Below are positions 45,178 to 58,428 of a DNA stretch of 64,000 bases, in pieces. Within the stretch, counting starts at the first letter, position 1. Every line of letters starts with the position of its first letter. The notes under the pieces were generated by a model. It did not search any database, was not told the DNA's origin, and saw only the letters and a list, made by a program, of their open reading frames with translations. This stretch comes from DASTFY01 sp963813375 (GTDB lineage: Bacteria; Actinomycetota; Acidimicrobiia; Acidimicrobiales; Ilumatobacteraceae): NCBI GenBank assembly GCA_963813375.1, contig CAWEYT010000017.1, forward strand, positions 62,001 through 126,000, in the 5' to 3' direction. A program made the position numbers and the translations under genes.

Positions 45178-45854
45178 TACTCGTACACCCCTCGGGCCTG
45201 GTCCCGAACGATCGTGCCCCGGTCGAGCTGGATGACCCGGCGACGCATCATGTTGACGATGCGCTGATCGTGCGTGGCCATGACCACGGTGGTGCCCGTC
45301 TTGTTGATGCGGTCCAGGAGCCGCATGATCCCCTCGCTCGTCTGCGGATCGAGGTTGCCGGTCGGCTCGTCGGCGAGAAGGATCAGCGGGCGGTTGACGA
45401 ACGCGCGGGCGATGGACACGCGTTGCTGCTCGCCCCCGGAGAGCTGGTGGGGGAAGCGGTCCTGCTTGCCGGCCAGGCCCACCAGCTCGAGCACCGCGGG
45501 CACCTGCTGGCGGATGACGTGCTTGGGCCGCCCGATGACCTCGAGCGCGAAGGCGACGTTCTCGTGCGCCGTCTTGTTGGGCAGCAACTTGTAGTCCTGG
45601 AAGATGTTCCCGATGTTGCGGCGCAAGTACGGCACCTTGGACGCCGAGAGCTCGTTGATGCTGCGACCGGCCACCCAGATCGTGCCCCGCTCGGGCTGCT
45701 CCTGCTTGTTCAGCAACCGCAGCAGCGTCGACTTGCCCGAGCCCGAAGGGCCGACGAGGAAGACGAACTCGCTCTTCGGGATGTCGAAGGTGGCGTCGCG
45801 GACCGCGACGACCTCAGTGGAATAGACCTTCGTGACGTTGTCGAGCTTGATCAT
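45177..45854 (-). CDS. ftsE: Cell division ATPase FtsE
   Basis: A 225 aa ABC ATPase. Walker A GPSGSGKST, Q-loop NIFQDYKLL, signature LSGGEQQR, Walker B LLADEPTGNLDP and switch MATHDQRIV are intact. With FtsX it couples ATP hydrolysis to peptidoglycan cleavage at division. ATG start at 45854. It lies 81 bp after prfB in the actinobacterial order prfB-ftsE-ftsX; smpB, which often follows, is not there. Confidence 0.94.
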   Translation of the reverse strand: MIKLDNVTKVYSTEVVAVRDATFDIPKSEFVFLVGPSGSGKSTLLRLLNKQEQPERGTIWVAGRSINELSASKVPYLRRNIGNIFQDYKLLPNKTAHENVAFALEVIGRPKHVIRQQVPAVLELVGLAGKQDRFPHQLSGGEQQRVSIARAFVNRPLILLADEPTGNLDPQTSEGIMRLLDRINKTGTTVVMATHDQRIVNMMRRRVIQLDRGTIVRDQARGVYE

Positions 45855-45935
45855 CAGCCTTGATCACCAGGGGTGGGGGGTCCCGCCCGACGACCCGGTG
45901 CGGTCATGGTAACAGCGGGCCTCTCGCGAACCCGG

Positions 45936-47081
45936 TCAGGTCAGCGCGGGCTCCGTGCCTGCTCCGTGGGGGTCCTCGCCGCCCGCGGTGGCCCGCTTCC
46001 AGCGCAGGTACCCCTCCATGAACTCGTCGAGGTCGCCGTCCAGCACCGCGGTGATGTTGCCGCTCTCGATGCCGCTCCGGAGGTCCTTCACCATCTGGTA
46101 CGGCTGCAGGACGTAGTTGCGGATCTGGCTGCCCCAACCGACCTGGGCCTGCTTGCCGCCGGCGATCCGCTGCAGCTCCAGCTCCCGCTCCTCCTCGGCC
46201 TTCGCCGCCACCATGGCCCGGAGGCGGTTCATCGCCTTCTCCCGGTTCTGCAGCTGGCTGCGCTCCTCCTGCGAGCTGGCGACGAGCCCGGTGGGCTCGT
46301 GGATGAGCCTGACCGCGGACGACGTCTTGTTCACGTGCTGCCCCCCGGCGCCGGAGGCCCGGAAGACCTCCATGCGGATGTCGCTGTCGTTGAGCTCGAC
46401 CTCGGCGGCATCGATCACCGGCCATACCTCGACCGCGGCGAAGCTGGTCTGGCGGCGCGCATTCCCGTCGAAGGGGCTGATCCGCACCAGCCGATGGGTG
46501 CCCCGCTCGGCTGACATCAGGCCGTAGGCGTAGCGCCCGGCGATCGTGAACTCGGCCGACAGGATGCCGGCCTCGGTCCCCTCGGAGACATCCTCGACCG
46601 TGACGCCGAAGCCGCGACGCTCGCCCCACCGCTGGTACATGCGCAGCAGGATCTCCGCCCAGTCCTGGGCGTCGACGCCGCCGTCCTTGGCGTTGATCCG
46701 GCAGATGGCGTCGGCGTCGTCGTGCTCGCCGGTGAAGAGGCTGCGCAGCTCCAAGCGGTCGAGCTTCCCCCGGAGCGCGTCGGCGGCCGCCTCGATCTCG
46801 GGCTCCTGGCTCTCGTCGCCCTCCTCCCGGGAGAGCTCGTGGAGGACCTCCGCGTCCTCCATCTCGCGCTCCAGCGCGTCGTAGGTGTCGAGGTCGTCCT
46901 TGACCGCCGAGTACTCCCCGTTGAGCCGCTTGGCGCGGTCCTGGTCGTCCCAGAGGTCGGGAGCGGCGACGGCGACCTCGAGCTCAGCGAGCCGGGCCCG
47001 CCCGGCGTCGATCCGCAGGTAACGATTCGCCTCGCCCACCCGCTCCCGGAGCGCGCGCAGATCGTCGGTGAAATCCCTCAC
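45936..47081 (-). CDS. prfB: Peptide chain release factor 2
   Basis: A 381 aa class I release factor recognising UAA and UGA. The catalytic GGQ is in ASGAGGQHVNKTSS and the stop-codon recognition tripeptide SPF is in VRISPFDGN. The frame is continuous from the start, so the in-gene UGA and programmed +1 frameshift that regulate prfB in many bacteria are absent. GTG start at 47081, 3 bp after the secA stop; probably co-transcribed. Confidence 0.94.
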   Translation of the reverse strand: MRDFTDDLRALRERVGEANRYLRIDAGRARLAELEVAVAAPDLWDDQDRAKRLNGEYSAVKDDLDTYDALEREMEDAEVLHELSREEGDESQEPEIEAAADALRGKLDRLELRSLFTGEHDDADAICRINAKDGGVDAQDWAEILLRMYQRWGERRGFGVTVEDVSEGTEAGILSAEFTIAGRYAYGLMSAERGTHRLVRISPFDGNARRQTSFAAVEVWPVIDAAEVELNDSDIRMEVFRASGAGGQHVNKTSSAVRLIHEPTGLVASSQEERSQLQNREKAMNRLRAMVAAKAEEERELELQRIAGGKQAQVGWGSQIRNYVLQPYQMVKDLRSGIESGNITAVLDGDLDEFMEGYLRWKRATAGGEDPHGAGTEPALT

Positions 47082-47084
47082 GCG

Positions 47085-49901
<2,817 letters not shown>

Positions 49902-49988
49902 GCGGGGTCAGATGCTACCGGGCACCTGCTCGGCCGGACTGCGGGCGGGTTGGCCCGCCGAGCGTCCCCGGAGTCAGACTCGGCCACC

Positions 49989-50679
49989 ATGGAACCCGCC
50001 GTAGAGCGCGCCGCCGGCCCGGCTGTCGAGCAGCCAGGTGAGCAGGCTCCCGTGCGGACCATTGACGCGGTCGTCTTCGATCTCGGTGGCGTCGTCATGC
50101 GCAACGGCGGCCCCGGCGACTTCCAGCGGCGCTTCCCGGATCTGGATCCGGCCGTGCTCATGCCCGATCCTCATGGGTCCGTACCACGAGGACACGGACC
50201 ATCCCTGGCACCGCCTCGAGCGAGGTGAGATCACCCTCGAAGAGCTGCGCAAGGCCAACCGCACCGCCCTCGCGGCAGCGGGCGTCGTCGTCCCGTTCCC
50301 GCCCGCGCCGCAACTCGTCTTCGAGCCGAACGAGGACATGCTCGCCCTCGTCCGCGACCTGCGGGCCGCCGGACTGCGGACCGGCCTCTTGACCAACAAC
50401 GCCCGGGAGCTCCGAGCGCTCTGGTGGGATCTGTTGCCGTACGACGAGCTGTTCGACGACGTCGTCGACAGCAGCGACGTGGGTCTGCGCAAGCCGAACC
50501 CGGCCATCTATCGGTTGGCTCTCGACCGTCTCGGGGCGACGGCGCACCGCACCGCGTTCCTGGACGACATCGCCAGCAACGTCGACGCGGCCGAGCGGGT
50601 GGGCATGCGCTCGGTGCTCGTGGAGCCCGGCGGGCTGGAGGCGATCGCGACCGTGCGCGAGCTGGCCGGCCTCGCCTGA
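49989..50679 (+). CDS. HAD-superfamily hydrolase (frameshift near 50166)
   Basis: HAD-like phosphatase, 229 aa after correction. Motif I DAVVFDLGGVVMRNG has the nucleophile Asp in the first frame. One extra base near 50166 leads to LMGPYHEDTDHPWHRLE in the next, followed by motif II LLTNNARELR and motifs III-IV KPNPAIYRLALDRLG and FLDDIASNVDAAE. Its layout resembles epoxide-hydrolase-N-domain or phosphatase-type HADs; substrate unknown. The ATG at 49989 is divergent from secA. Confidence 0.83.
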
Positions 50680-50703
50680 CTGTGCCCATGATGCGTGGGC
50701 GGC

Positions 50704-51285
50704 TCATGGCGTGGCCGCCGCCGCGATGCAGTGGACGGTTTCCGCTCCGGCGGCCCGCAGCGCGGCATCGGCCGCCCGCAAGGTGGCGCCGGTCGTGACG
50801 ACGTCGTCCACCAACAGGACGGCGCCCTTCACCCGCCGTCGGGCCACGAAGGCCGGGCCCTCCAGACGCTCGGCGCGGGTACGGCCCGTCTGGGGCGGCC
50901 CGTCGGTCCGCCGGAGCAGCCGGCGACAGGGCACGCCGAGCCGCCAGGCGACGGCCCGGGCCAGCACCTCGGCCTGGTCGTAGCTCCGCTCCCGGCGGCG
51001 CGCGGCCGACGTGGGCGCCCACGTCACGACGTCCACCTGGTGGCGCCGGGCCCGGCGGGCCATGGCCGACGCCAGGGACCGCGCGACAGGCTTGGCGTTG
51101 CCGTACTTCAGGGCCAGCAGGATCCGTCGCCCTGCGCCCTCGTAGGCCAGCACAGCCTCGACCACCGGCGCAGCCGGCTCTGGGGCCGGCGCCGGTACCG
51201 AAGCTGACATGGCGGCCGCCGAGCAGGCGGCGCACGGCGCCCGGCCCGGGCGCCGGCAAGCGGGACAGGTGGTGGCGAGCAGCAC
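50704..51285 (-). CDS. comF: ComF family phosphoribosyltransferase-like protein
   Basis: A 193 aa protein of the ComF/amidophosphoribosyltransferase-like family. An N-terminal zinc finger (CPACRRPGRAPCAAC) precedes a PRTase domain with YGNAKPVARSLA, the WAPTSAARRRERSYDQAE segment and the PRPP-binding loop VLLVDDVVTTGAT. ComF is linked to DNA uptake in competent bacteria and DNA recombination; in actinobacteria the role is unproven. It converges with the HAD gene, 24 bp apart. Confidence 0.85.
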   Translation of the reverse strand: MLLATTCPACRRPGRAPCAACSAAAMSASVPAPAPEPAAPVVEAVLAYEGAGRRILLALKYGNAKPVARSLASAMARRARRHQVDVVTWAPTSAARRRERSYDQAEVLARAVAWRLGVPCRRLLRRTDGPPQTGRTRAERLEGPAFVARRRVKGAVLLVDDVVTTGATLRAADAALRAAGAETVHCIAAAATP

Positions 51286-51331
51286 ACCACCGGTCTACCG
51301 AAGGGGTGTCGCAGGGATCCGGCTCCCACGC

Positions 51332-51380
51332 GTTCTCGCGGACCTGGGTTGCGCATTCCGCAACGGAGCTCCGCGAGAAC
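51332..51380. repeat. Nested palindromic element, copy B
   Basis: Outer arms GTTCTCGCGGA (51332-51342) and TCCGCGAGAAC (51370-51380) form a perfect 11-bp inverted repeat. The inner palindrome GTTGCGCATTCCGCAAC (51348-51364) has perfect 6-bp arms. It matches copy A at 9952-10002 in layout and core (TCTCGCGGA, GTTGCG, CGCAAC, TCCGCGAGA), while the two outermost pairs differ by compensating changes. It lies between divergent comF and the permease gene, 154 bp upstream of the latter. The rest of 51286-51533 shows nothing I can name. Confidence 0.72.
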
Positions 51381-51533
51381 CGCAGAGCGGGCGGGAGGTC
51401 GGGGACGGACGGGCGGCCGGCCATCGGCGGACACCGCGCTCGGCGTCCGGCCAGCGACAGGGGTGCTGCCACGAGTGTCCGAGGGCGTGCCGGCCCGGTG
51501 GTCGATCGGACGGCACAGGCGTACGTTCGGATC

Positions 51534-53963
51534 GTGGAGGTCGTGGTACATCGAGCGGCCTGGCTGGTCCGGCGCTACGTCGCTGCCACGTTGCTCCTGG
51601 CCCTGGGCGCAGGCCTGGCCGGCGGGCTGGCCATGACGGCGTGGCTCTCGGGCCGGCGGGCGGCCACCACCGTCGACCGCTTCATGGCGGCGGCCGATCC
51701 GTCAGAGCTGACGACCACGTTCTGCCCGCCCGAGGTCACGAGTCCCGGAGAGGAGGACATCCTCCGCTGCTACACCTACCGGCCCACCGCCGAGTTGTCC
51801 CGTCTACGGTCGCTTCCGGAGGTGGTGGGCGCCGGTCGATTCGCCTACCAGCCCGTCGAGTTCCGGCTCCCGAGAGGGCCCGACACCTTCGAGTCGGGCA
51901 TGCTCCTCGCCACCGGCGACGCCGAGGTGATGAGTCCGGACGGCACGCCCATCGTGCTCGCGGGCCGCCTGGCGGACCCCGATGCGGCGAACGAGGCGAT
52001 CATCAACACCGTCGTGCGGGACTTAGGGCTGCGCGTCGGCGATCGCCTCACCGCGCGCTGGCCGGCGATCGACGAGGCGGGCCTCGCCAGCGCGTTCAGC
52101 GGGCCCGAGCTCACCCTCGAGATCGTCGGGATCGTTCGAACACCCAGCGACCTCTCGGCCACGGTGAAGGGCAGCAACGCGTCAGCCGTGCTGGCCGTGG
52201 GACCGGGCGTGTGGCGTTCCATCGAGGATCGGGCCTGGATGGGCTACACCTCTATCGCCGTGCAAGCCCGAGACGGAGACAGCCCCGCCGCACGGGCAGC
52301 CATCCTCGCCGCGTTCCCGGACCGGGGGTTCGACATCGCCTCTGTGTTCGCGCCGGACGACACCGAACCGGTGCGGGAGGCCTTCGGGTACGACGCCAAG
52401 GCGGCCTACGCGTTCGCGGTCTTGGTGGGCGTGGCCGGGATCATCTTCGTCGGGCAGGCGGTGACCCGCCAGGTGCGACGGGAGTGGGCCGATCTCCCCG
52501 CCTTCCGAGCCATCGGGCTCAGCAGGCGACAGGCCGGCACCGCGGCGGCCGTGCGCGGCCTCGTCATCGCGGTCCCAGCCGGTGCCCTCGCTGCGGCGGT
52601 GACGTGGGCGCTGTCACCGACGACACCGGCCGGCTCCGCTCGCATCGCCCGGCTGGACAGCGGTCTCCATGCCGATCCGGTCGTGCTCGGCCTCGGAACG
52701 GCGCTCGTGGTCGCCATCGTCGTCGTGGTGGCCTGGCTGCCCGCCTGGCGGCTCGCCGGACCGAGATCCGTGAAGGCCGCTCGAGAGACGGTGTTGCACG
52801 GTCCGGCGCGGCGCATGCCTCCACCGGTGACCGCGGGCGTCGGCATGGCCGTGAACGGTGGCCGGGGAGGCAATGGGCTGCCGATGGGCACGGCGATAGC
52901 CGGTACCACCCTCGCGGTGACCGTGCTGATCGGCGCGCTGGCCGTCGGCGCCAGCCTCCACCACCTCGTCGGGGATCCGTCCCGGTTCGGCGCGCCATGG
53001 GATGTCTCGCTGCGCACCAACAACCCCCTCGGAATGGGCGACCTCGGGGCTCAGGTGGCTGCGCTGCCAGGGGTTTCGGCCGCCAGCGTGCTGTCCGGCA
53101 ACGGACTGCTCATCGACGGTGACTCTGCCTGGACGATCGCGTTCGAGGAGGTGCCCGGCAGCGCGGGGGACATCCACCCTGTCATCACTGCGGGGCGGGC
53201 CCCCGCCGGTCCGGGCGAGATCGCGGTGGGTGCGCTGACCCAGGCGCGGATCGGCAAGCACCTGGGCGACTCCGTGGAGTTGTCCACGACGCTGTCGACG
53301 TCGACCCCCGTCGTCGCGACGATCGTCGGCACGGCGGTGATGAACGCCGTCGACGAGGGGAGCACCGGGCTGGGTGCCATCGTGACCCCCGACCTGCTGC
53401 ACCAGTTGGTCCCCGAGGGAGCAGGGGACGTCGTCGTCATCGACCTGGCGGATGGCGAGATGGGCCTCGACGCCCGATCGGTGATCGAGCAGGAGCTCGC
53501 GGTCGACGGCATCGAGTTCGATCTTCCGACCCGCCCGAACGCGGTGCGGAACGTCGAGCGGGTACGCAACCTGCCGTACGTTCTCGCACTCGTCGTCGTC
53601 CTGTTCGCGGCGGCCAGCCTCGCCCACGCCCTCGTGCTCAGCGTGCGCCGCAACCGGGCACAGCTCGCCGTGCTGAGGACGCTCGGGTTCGACCGCCGTC
53701 AGGTCGCGGAGACGGTGGCCTCGGAGGCGAGCGCGCTGACGCTGGTGGCGATCGTGATCGGCGTGCCCCTGGGCATCGCACTTGGCCGGTGGGGCTGGCA
53801 CGCGGTCGCTGATCGGCTGGGCCTTGTGTCACCGACCGTCCTGCCCGTCCTGGTGGCGGTGGGCGCCGCCGCGGCCGTGCTGGCCGTCGCCAACGTCGTG
53901 GCCGCCGTGCCGGCGCGGCGCGCGACGAGGGTCAGAGCCGCCGAGGCCCTTCGCGTGGAGTAG
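51534..53963 (+). CDS. FtsX-like ABC transporter permease
   Basis: An 809 aa membrane protein with the same plan as the permease at 36606: an N-terminal membrane segment, a large extracellular part with Cys residues (TTFCPPEVTS, DILRCYTY), and two four-helix FtsX/MacB modules, the second containing RRNRAQLAVLRTLGFDRRQVA. GTG start at 51534; a GTG at 51543 is possible. No ATPase gene is adjacent. Likely exports or extracts a lipid- or peptide-like substrate. Confidence 0.8.
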   Translation: MEVVVHRAAWLVRRYVAATLLLALGAGLAGGLAMTAWLSGRRAATTVDRFMAAADPSELTTTFCPPEVTSPGEEDILRCYTYRPTAELSRLRSLPEVVGAGRFAYQPVEFRLPRGPDTFESGMLLATGDAEVMSPDGTPIVLAGRLADPDAANEAIINTVVRDLGLRVGDRLTARWPAIDEAGLASAFSGPELTLEIVGIVRTPSDLSATVKGSNASAVLAVGPGVWRSIEDRAWMGYTSIAVQARDGDSPAARAAILAAFPDRGFDIASVFAPDDTEPVREAFGYDAKAAYAFAVLVGVAGIIFVGQAVTRQVRREWADLPAFRAIGLSRRQAGTAAAVRGLVIAVPAGALAAAVTWALSPTTPAGSARIARLDSGLHADPVVLGLGTALVVAIVVVVAWLPAWRLAGPRSVKAARETVLHGPARRMPPPVTAGVGMAVNGGRGGNGLPMGTAIAGTTLAVTVLIGALAVGASLHHLVGDPSRFGAPWDVSLRTNNPLGMGDLGAQVAALPGVSAASVLSGNGLLIDGDSAWTIAFEEVPGSAGDIHPVITAGRAPAGPGEIAVGALTQARIGKHLGDSVELSTTLSTSTPVVATIVGTAVMNAVDEGSTGLGAIVTPDLLHQLVPEGAGDVVVIDLADGEMGLDARSVIEQELAVDGIEFDLPTRPNAVRNVERVRNLPYVLALVVVLFAAASLAHALVLSVRRNRAQLAVLRTLGFDRRQVAETVASEASALTLVAIVIGVPLGIALGRWGWHAVADRLGLVSPTVLPVLVAVGAAAAVLAVANVVAAVPARRATRVRAAEALRVE

Positions 53964-54102
53964 CGCCGCGGCCTCTCGAGCCGGGTGCGTCCGGCCCTGC
54001 TGATGAGTGGGGGCCGAGCGCACCGCACCGCGACCGAGGCATTGCCGAGCGCAGCGAGTAGGAGCCCGCCCCGCTAATCAATGGGGGCCGGGCGACGAAG
54101 AC

Positions 54103-55566
<1,464 letters not shown>

Positions 55567-55574
55567 GGGAGCCT

Positions 55575-55601
55575 CCACGATCAGGACTGGAAGGATCGTG
55601 G
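55575..55601 (-). promoter_or_regulatory. Hairpin abutting the ahcY ribosome-binding site
   Basis: In the mRNA sense CCACGATC, 11-nt loop, GATCGTGG: perfect 8-bp stem. Its 3' arm ends in GTGG and runs straight into AGG, so the pairing covers part of the GTGGAGG ribosome-binding site. It could restrain translation of ahcY. Confidence 0.45.
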
Positions 55602-55654
55602 GCTGGGGCCAACAGGCACCGGGTCGAACAGCCCGCGGGAGAGTCAGCCTATCC

Positions 55655-55676
55655 GGCGATTCGACGGCGAATCGCC
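55655..55676 (-). terminator. Hairpin between the SIS-isomerase gene and ahcY
   Basis: GGCGATTCG, 4-nt loop, CGAATCGCC: perfect 9-bp stem 46 bp after the stop at 55723. It could end the upstream transcript or be part of the ahcY leader. No U-tract follows. Confidence 0.5.
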
Positions 55677-55722
55677 ACCCGAACTGTGAGGCGAGCACGC
55701 CGCCGTCTGCGGCTCACCGGGC

Positions 55723-56793
55723 TCAGAGCTCCGATGCCAGGCCGGCCTTCATGGCGTCGAGGGCCGGGATGGGGCCTGGATCGACCCCGGCGTCGGCGGC
55801 CAGGTGCAGCGACATGACGTCGCCGACCAGCACCAGGTCCATGAGTTGCGCCAGCGGGCCGTCGCCTTCGGCTTCCACGACGCAGATGTCGCCGACGACC
55901 TCCAGCATCTGGTCGTCCATCAGCTCGAAGCGCCGGCCGATGTCGGAGCTCTCGAACCCGTGGCGCAGCTCGACCAGCGTGAGCACCTGGCGCGTCACAT
56001 CGCCGTGCTGGCCCCATCCGCACAGCTCGTTGTGGCAGACCTCGGGCAGCGTGTGGTGGAAGGCCGGCGCCTTGGCGTTCTCGTTCACCTGGTTCTTCCA
56101 GCGGACGGCGGCCACTGCACCGAGCGGCCCGGCGCCGTAGACCAGCGGCCAGGTGCGCCCGATGGTGCGGGCGAGGGCCTCGGCCTCGTTCCCGGGGCGG
56201 GACAGCGCATCCGCCCGTCGCCTGAGCTGAGCGACGGCGGCGGCGAGCTGCTCGCGGGCGCCGTCGAGAAGACCGGCGTCCTCGGCCACGGCCAGCACGG
56301 GCGCCACCATCGCACCGAGGCCGGCCCGCGGCATGGGGATGGTGGGATCGACGGCCAGCACCCCCCCGCCGCCCGACGCGGTCAGCGCGGCCAGCGGCCC
56401 GCCCGAGGTGACGGCGACGAGGCTCGCTCCCCGCTCCAGCACCTCGGAGGCGCCGGCGATCGTCTCGGCCGTCGTGCCGGAGAAGGACAGCGCGATGACC
56501 ATCGTGCGCGGCCCGACGAACGCGGGGACGTCCGGGTCCTTGACGACGATCACGGGCACCGGGCTGGACGGGCTCGCCAGCGCGGCGAGCACGTCGCCCG
56601 CGATGCCGCTGCCTCCCATGCCCATGACCACGACGTGATCCAAGTCGTCCGCGGTCGGCAGCCCGGCCAGGTGACCGGAGACCCGGCGGGTCGCCGCCTC
56701 GAGTTGGTCGGCCAGGCCGAAGGTGACGTCCCACATCCCCAAGGTGTCCAGATGGGGGCTGTCCAGCCGTTCGCTGGGCGTCGCCATGGCCAC
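55723..56793 (-). CDS. SIS-domain sugar isomerase (bifunctional phosphoglucose/phosphomannose isomerase family)
   Basis: A 356 aa protein with two SIS domains. The first has VVMGMGGSGIAGDVLA and ALSFSGTTAETIAG, which bind the sugar phosphate; the C-terminal half has VRWKNQVNENAKAPAFHHTLPE, a conserved Glu/Asn/His segment of the family. It probably interconverts fructose-6-phosphate with glucose- or mannose-6-phosphate, feeding manB upstream. GTG start at 56793, 7 bp after the Trm112-like gene; the ATG at 56787 is an alternative. Confidence 0.85.
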   Translation of the reverse strand: MAMATPSERLDSPHLDTLGMWDVTFGLADQLEAATRRVSGHLAGLPTADDLDHVVVMGMGGSGIAGDVLAALASPSSPVPVIVVKDPDVPAFVGPRTMVIALSFSGTTAETIAGASEVLERGASLVAVTSGGPLAALTASGGGGVLAVDPTIPMPRAGLGAMVAPVLAVAEDAGLLDGAREQLAAAVAQLRRRADALSRPGNEAEALARTIGRTWPLVYGAGPLGAVAAVRWKNQVNENAKAPAFHHTLPEVCHNELCGWGQHGDVTRQVLTLVELRHGFESSDIGRRFELMDDQMLEVVGDICVVEAEGDGPLAQLMDLVLVGDVMSLHLAADAGVDPGPIPALDAMKAGLASEL

Positions 56794-56800
56794 GGTTCGG

Positions 56801-57037
56801 TCAGACCTCGACGGTGAGGGCGAGGCCCTCGTCGGCCACCTTGGCCAGCAGGCGCTCGTGCTCGGCGTCGTCGACCGTCTCGGCCTCCTCGACCAGCATG
56901 ACCGGGATCCCCTCCCGCACGGCGTAGCGGCGGTGCAGACGGGGGTTGTAGAGCGCGTCCTCGTCGGCCAGGTAGTAGAGGCCGCCCTTGTCGGTCGGGC
57001 AGACGAGGATCTGCAGGAGCTGCGGGCTCAGGCCCAT
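56801..57037 (-). CDS. Trm112 family protein
   Basis: A 78 aa small protein of the Trm112/UPF0434 family: LLQILVCPTDKGGLYYL at the start, YNPRLHRRYAVREGIPVMLVEEAETV after it. Only one Cys of the usual zinc-ribbon set is seen, so zinc binding is doubtful. Eukaryotic and archaeal Trm112 activate methyltransferases; the bacterial role is unclear. The ATG at 57037 has GAGAGGGG upstream. Co-transcribed with manB (14 bp) and the SIS gene (7 bp). Confidence 0.82.
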   Translation of the reverse strand: MGLSPQLLQILVCPTDKGGLYYLADEDALYNPRLHRRYAVREGIPVMLVEEAETVDDAEHERLLAKVADEGLALTVEV

Positions 57038-57051
57038 CGATGTCCCCTCTC

Positions 57052-58404
57052 TCAGGGCTCGGTGATCAGTGCCAGGACCTCGGCCACCCGCTGCTCGCAC
57101 GCCTCACGATCGTCGGCCTCGAGGTTGAGGCGCAGCAGGGGCTCGGTGTTGGACGGACGCAGGTTGAACCACCAGCGACCGGCGTCCACCGTCAGTCCGT
57201 CCAGGCGGTCCTGCGGGTTCGAGGCGTACACCTCGGCCACCCGTTCCAACACGGCGCCGGGGTCCGGGACCTCGGTGTTGATCTCCCCCGACGCGGCGTA
57301 GCGCTCGAAGGGCTTGCGGGCGGTGGACAACGGCACCCCGGCCTGGCTGAGCTGCTCCAGCACCAGCATCGTGGCGATGATCCCGGAGTCGGCCCGGTAG
57401 TTGTCCCGGAAGTAGTAGTGGGCCGAGTGCTCGCCGCCGAACACGGCACCGCTCTCGGCCATGATCTGCTTGATGTAGCTGTGCCCCACCTTGGTGCGGA
57501 TGGGGATGCCGCCGTGCTCCCGCACGACCTCGGGCACGGCCCGGGAGCAGATGAGGTTGTGGAGGATGGTGGCGCCGGGGAACTTGGTCAGCATCCCCGC
57601 GGCCAGAAGGGCGGTCGTGGTGGAGCCCGAGAGCCCCCGGCCGGCCTCGTCGACGACGAACACACGGTCCGCGTCGCCGTCGAAGGCGAGACCGAGGTCG
57701 AACCCGCCCGAGAGGACTCGGGCCTGGAGGTCGAGCTGGTTGGCGGGCTGGATCGGATCGGCCGGGTGGTTCGGGAACGTACCGTCGAGCTCGCCGTACA
57801 TGACCTCCAGCTCGACCTGCGGGAGGCGCTCGAAGATCTTCGGGACCACCAGGCCGCCCATCCCGTTGGCGGTGTCGGCCACGACCCGCAAGGGCACCAC
57901 CGACGCCGGGTCGATGAACGACACGACGTGGTCGGCGAACTCGTCCAGGAGGTCCCGCGTCGTGAGCGATCCGGGGGTCGACGCGGGAGCGGGCCCCTCG
58001 CCGTCGAGCACGGCGGCGGCCATGGCCTTGATGTCGGCCAGGCCGGTGTCGGCACCCACCGGCCGTGCGCCGGACAGGCAGAGCTTGATGCCGTTGTACT
58101 GCGCGGGGTTGTGCGACGCGGTGAACATGGCGCCCGGCGCGTCGAAGCGCCCCGCGGCGAAGTACACGAGGTCCGTCGACACCAGGCCGACGTCGATGAC
58201 GTCGACGCCCTGCGACATCAACCCTTCGGCGAAGGCGGCGACCAGCTCGACGCCGGACGGTCGCATGTCGCGCCCCACGAGGACCGTGGGTGCCCCCGCG
58301 AAGCGGGCGAAGGCCACGCCGAAGGCGCGGGCGGTGCCGGCGTCGAGCTGATCCGGCACCGTGCCGCGGATGTCGTATGCCTTGACGATCTGATCGAGTG
58401 TCAT
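57052..58404 (-). CDS. manB: Phosphomannomutase/phosphoglucomutase
   Basis: A 450 aa alpha-D-phosphohexomutase. The phosphoserine loop FTASHNPAQYNG, the metal loop AFDGDADRVFV, the sugar loop GGEHSAHYYFRD and the C-terminal phosphate-binding RPSNTEPLLRLNLEA are complete. It interconverts mannose-6-P and mannose-1-P (or the glucose forms), giving precursors for GDP-mannose and mannolipids. ATG at 58404. The order manB, small gene, SIS isomerase, ahcY resembles that in mycobacteria, except that manA is missing here. Confidence 0.92.
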   Translation of the reverse strand: MTLDQIVKAYDIRGTVPDQLDAGTARAFGVAFARFAGAPTVLVGRDMRPSGVELVAAFAEGLMSQGVDVIDVGLVSTDLVYFAAGRFDAPGAMFTASHNPAQYNGIKLCLSGARPVGADTGLADIKAMAAAVLDGEGPAPASTPGSLTTRDLLDEFADHVVSFIDPASVVPLRVVADTANGMGGLVVPKIFERLPQVELEVMYGELDGTFPNHPADPIQPANQLDLQARVLSGGFDLGLAFDGDADRVFVVDEAGRGLSGSTTTALLAAGMLTKFPGATILHNLICSRAVPEVVREHGGIPIRTKVGHSYIKQIMAESGAVFGGEHSAHYYFRDNYRADSGIIATMLVLEQLSQAGVPLSTARKPFERYAASGEINTEVPDPGAVLERVAEVYASNPQDRLDGLTVDAGRWWFNLRPSNTEPLLRLNLEADDREACEQRVAEVLALITEP

Positions 58405-58428
58405 GCGGCCCGGCAGCGTAGAGCAGCC

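Noticed and set aside
45936..47081. Programmed frameshift in prfB
   Set aside because: The frame is continuous with no in-frame UGA near the start.
53964..54102. Near-repeat with core TGGGGGCCGAGCG and TGGGGGCCGGGCG between the second permease and ahcY
   Set aside because: Only about 18 bp, imperfect and without clear pairing; 139 bp of convergent intergenic sequence in which I see no gene.
55567..55722. Known SAH riboswitch upstream of ahcY
   Set aside because: The conserved core of that class is not visible; only two hairpins are seen.
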